Part shown: positions 6,048-6,317 of the stretch, piece after piece
Layout: each line of letters begins with the position of its first letter
How positions within the stretch are numbered: position 1 is the stretch's first letter
Assembly: GCA_030594905.1 (NCBI GenBank)
Contig: JAUVEF010000071.1
Coordinates: 1 to 6,317 of the forward strand
Length of the DNA: 6,317 bases
Direction of reading: 5' to 3'
Source: Methanosarcinales archaeon
Lineage (GTDB): Archaea; Halobacteriota; Methanosarcinia; Methanosarcinales; Methanogasteraceae
The notes under the pieces: model-generated
The model's database searches: none
What the model was told of the DNA's origin: nothing
What the model saw: only the letters and a program-made list of their open reading frames with translations
Program-made: the position numbers and the translations under genes

Positions 6048-6128
6048 GGGTCAATACATTGGTTACCAAAAAGGGTCAATACATTGGTTACCCTCATTTG
6101 TGGATTTAGGGTCAATACATCGTACCCC
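6048..6128 (+). repeat. Three subterminal direct repeats of the insertion sequence
   Basis: Two identical copies of GGGTCAATACATTGGTTACC lie at 6048-6067 and 6073-6092, a 25-nt period. The identity extends two bases further left (AA). A third copy, GGGTCAATACATCGTACCCC, lies at 6109-6128, matching over the first 13 bases and then diverging. They have the arrangement of transposase-binding sites at an element end. Confidence 0.85.
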
Positions 6129-6131
6129 ATT

Positions 6132-6317
6132 TTAGGTTTTCCAGATATCATCCCTGAGAGGTTTAACCTCATCATCCAGCTCATAACCAAATTCTTTTAT
6201 CAATACGGTGACATCCTGATCCTTTGCTCGATAATAGACTTCCATTTTCCGCTTTCCCGTGCAGATAGTAGCCCAGACATATTCACTGATAAACTCCCCA
6301 CCCACGTTTAACGCCTC
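6132..6317 (-). CDS. Integrase-type transposase, C-terminal 61 residues (5' part outside window)
   Basis: Read on the minus strand, the frame is open from the window edge to TAA (6134-6132). It begins EALNVGGEFISEYVWATI and ends ELDDEVKPLRDDIWKT. The ALN segment resembles the HxALN..P end of the DDE integrase core in IS481/IS21/IS3-type transposases, where the preceding His lies just outside the window. The following residues (GKRKMEVYYRAKDQDV) look like the small beta-rich domain after that core. The family is assigned from this short resemblance and from the repeated element-end motifs directly downstream, so it is tentative. No accessory IstB-like gene lies between it and the element end, which argues against a standard IS21 layout on this side. 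The gene may be intact outside the window. Confidence 0.55.
   Translation of the reverse strand, partial: EALNVGGEFISEYVWATICTGKRKMEVYYRAKDQDVTVLIKEFGYELDDEVKPLRDDIWKT

Larger units (their letters stand above)
6046..6317. mobile_element. End of an insertion sequence (partial, continues past the right edge)
   Basis: A transposase-like C-terminus on the minus strand (6317-6132) is followed within a few bases by three direct copies of a GGGTCAATACAT motif (6048-6128). Multiple subterminal transposase-binding repeats next to the 3' end of an integrase-type transposase gene are typical of IS21- and IS481-like ends. The exact outer boundary is uncertain and probably lies near 6040-6048. I could not identify a target-site duplication because the other end is outside the window. 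Confidence 0.6.

Noticed and set aside
6046..6128. CRISPR array
   Set aside because: There are only three copies with intervals of 5 and about 16 nt, and the last is diverged. There are no spacers of 30-40 nt and no cas genes. An insertion-sequence end explains them better.
5888..6190. 100-codon minus-strand open frame across the insertion-sequence repeats
   Set aside because: It reads the transposase 3' end in the wrong frame, then the direct repeats, then empty sequence. Its CxxC pair appears accidental.

Overview
The window is archaeal. It carries a proteasome beta subunit next to the KH/beta-CASP RNase aCPSF1 (FttA), an archaeal-type HMG-CoA synthase, a geranylgeranyl-reductase-like C-terminus and TATA/BRE-type promoters. 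This set fits a euryarchaeon, most likely a methanogen- or ANME-related Methanomicrobia lineage. That placement is an inference from gene content and cannot be narrowed by reading alone.

Layout, left to right. Positions 2-325 (+) hold the C-terminus of a geranylgeranyl reductase family flavoprotein, followed by a T-rich terminator-like tract. Positions 326-515 are intergenic, with a cluster of GATT motifs and a possible TATA box. NH3-dependent NAD synthetase (nadE, 516-1355, +) has an odd repeat-encoded C-terminal tail. A 64-residue antitoxin-like protein follows 38 nt later (1394-1588, +). A promoter and Shine-Dalgarno motif then lead into archaeal HMG-CoA synthase (1708-2748, +) of the mevalonate pathway. 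The 400-bp stretch 2749-3150 has no intact gene but contains the decayed C-terminus of a HypF hydrogenase-maturation gene (about 2799-3085, +).

On the minus strand, psmB (5721-5083) and the aCPSF1 gene (5061-3151) are separated by 21 nt and look like one operon read from a good TATA/BRE promoter at 5798-5812. Between that promoter and the psmB start lies a near-perfect tandem pair of 21-nt repeats (5746-5787). A hyphenated palindrome lies just upstream of the promoter (5832-5845). The right edge (about 6046-6317) is the end of an insertion sequence: a transposase C-terminus on the minus strand, flanked by three copies of a GGGTCAATACAT motif.

Functionally, GGR and HMG-CoA synthase both belong to archaeal isoprenoid lipid synthesis, NadE makes NAD, and PsmB/aCPSF1 couple protein turnover with transcription termination and RNA processing. 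The most distinctive items are the HypF fossil, the tandem repeat in the psmB-aCPSF1 leader, the repeat-derived NadE tail and the insertion-sequence end. I did not find a clearly new multi-gene system.
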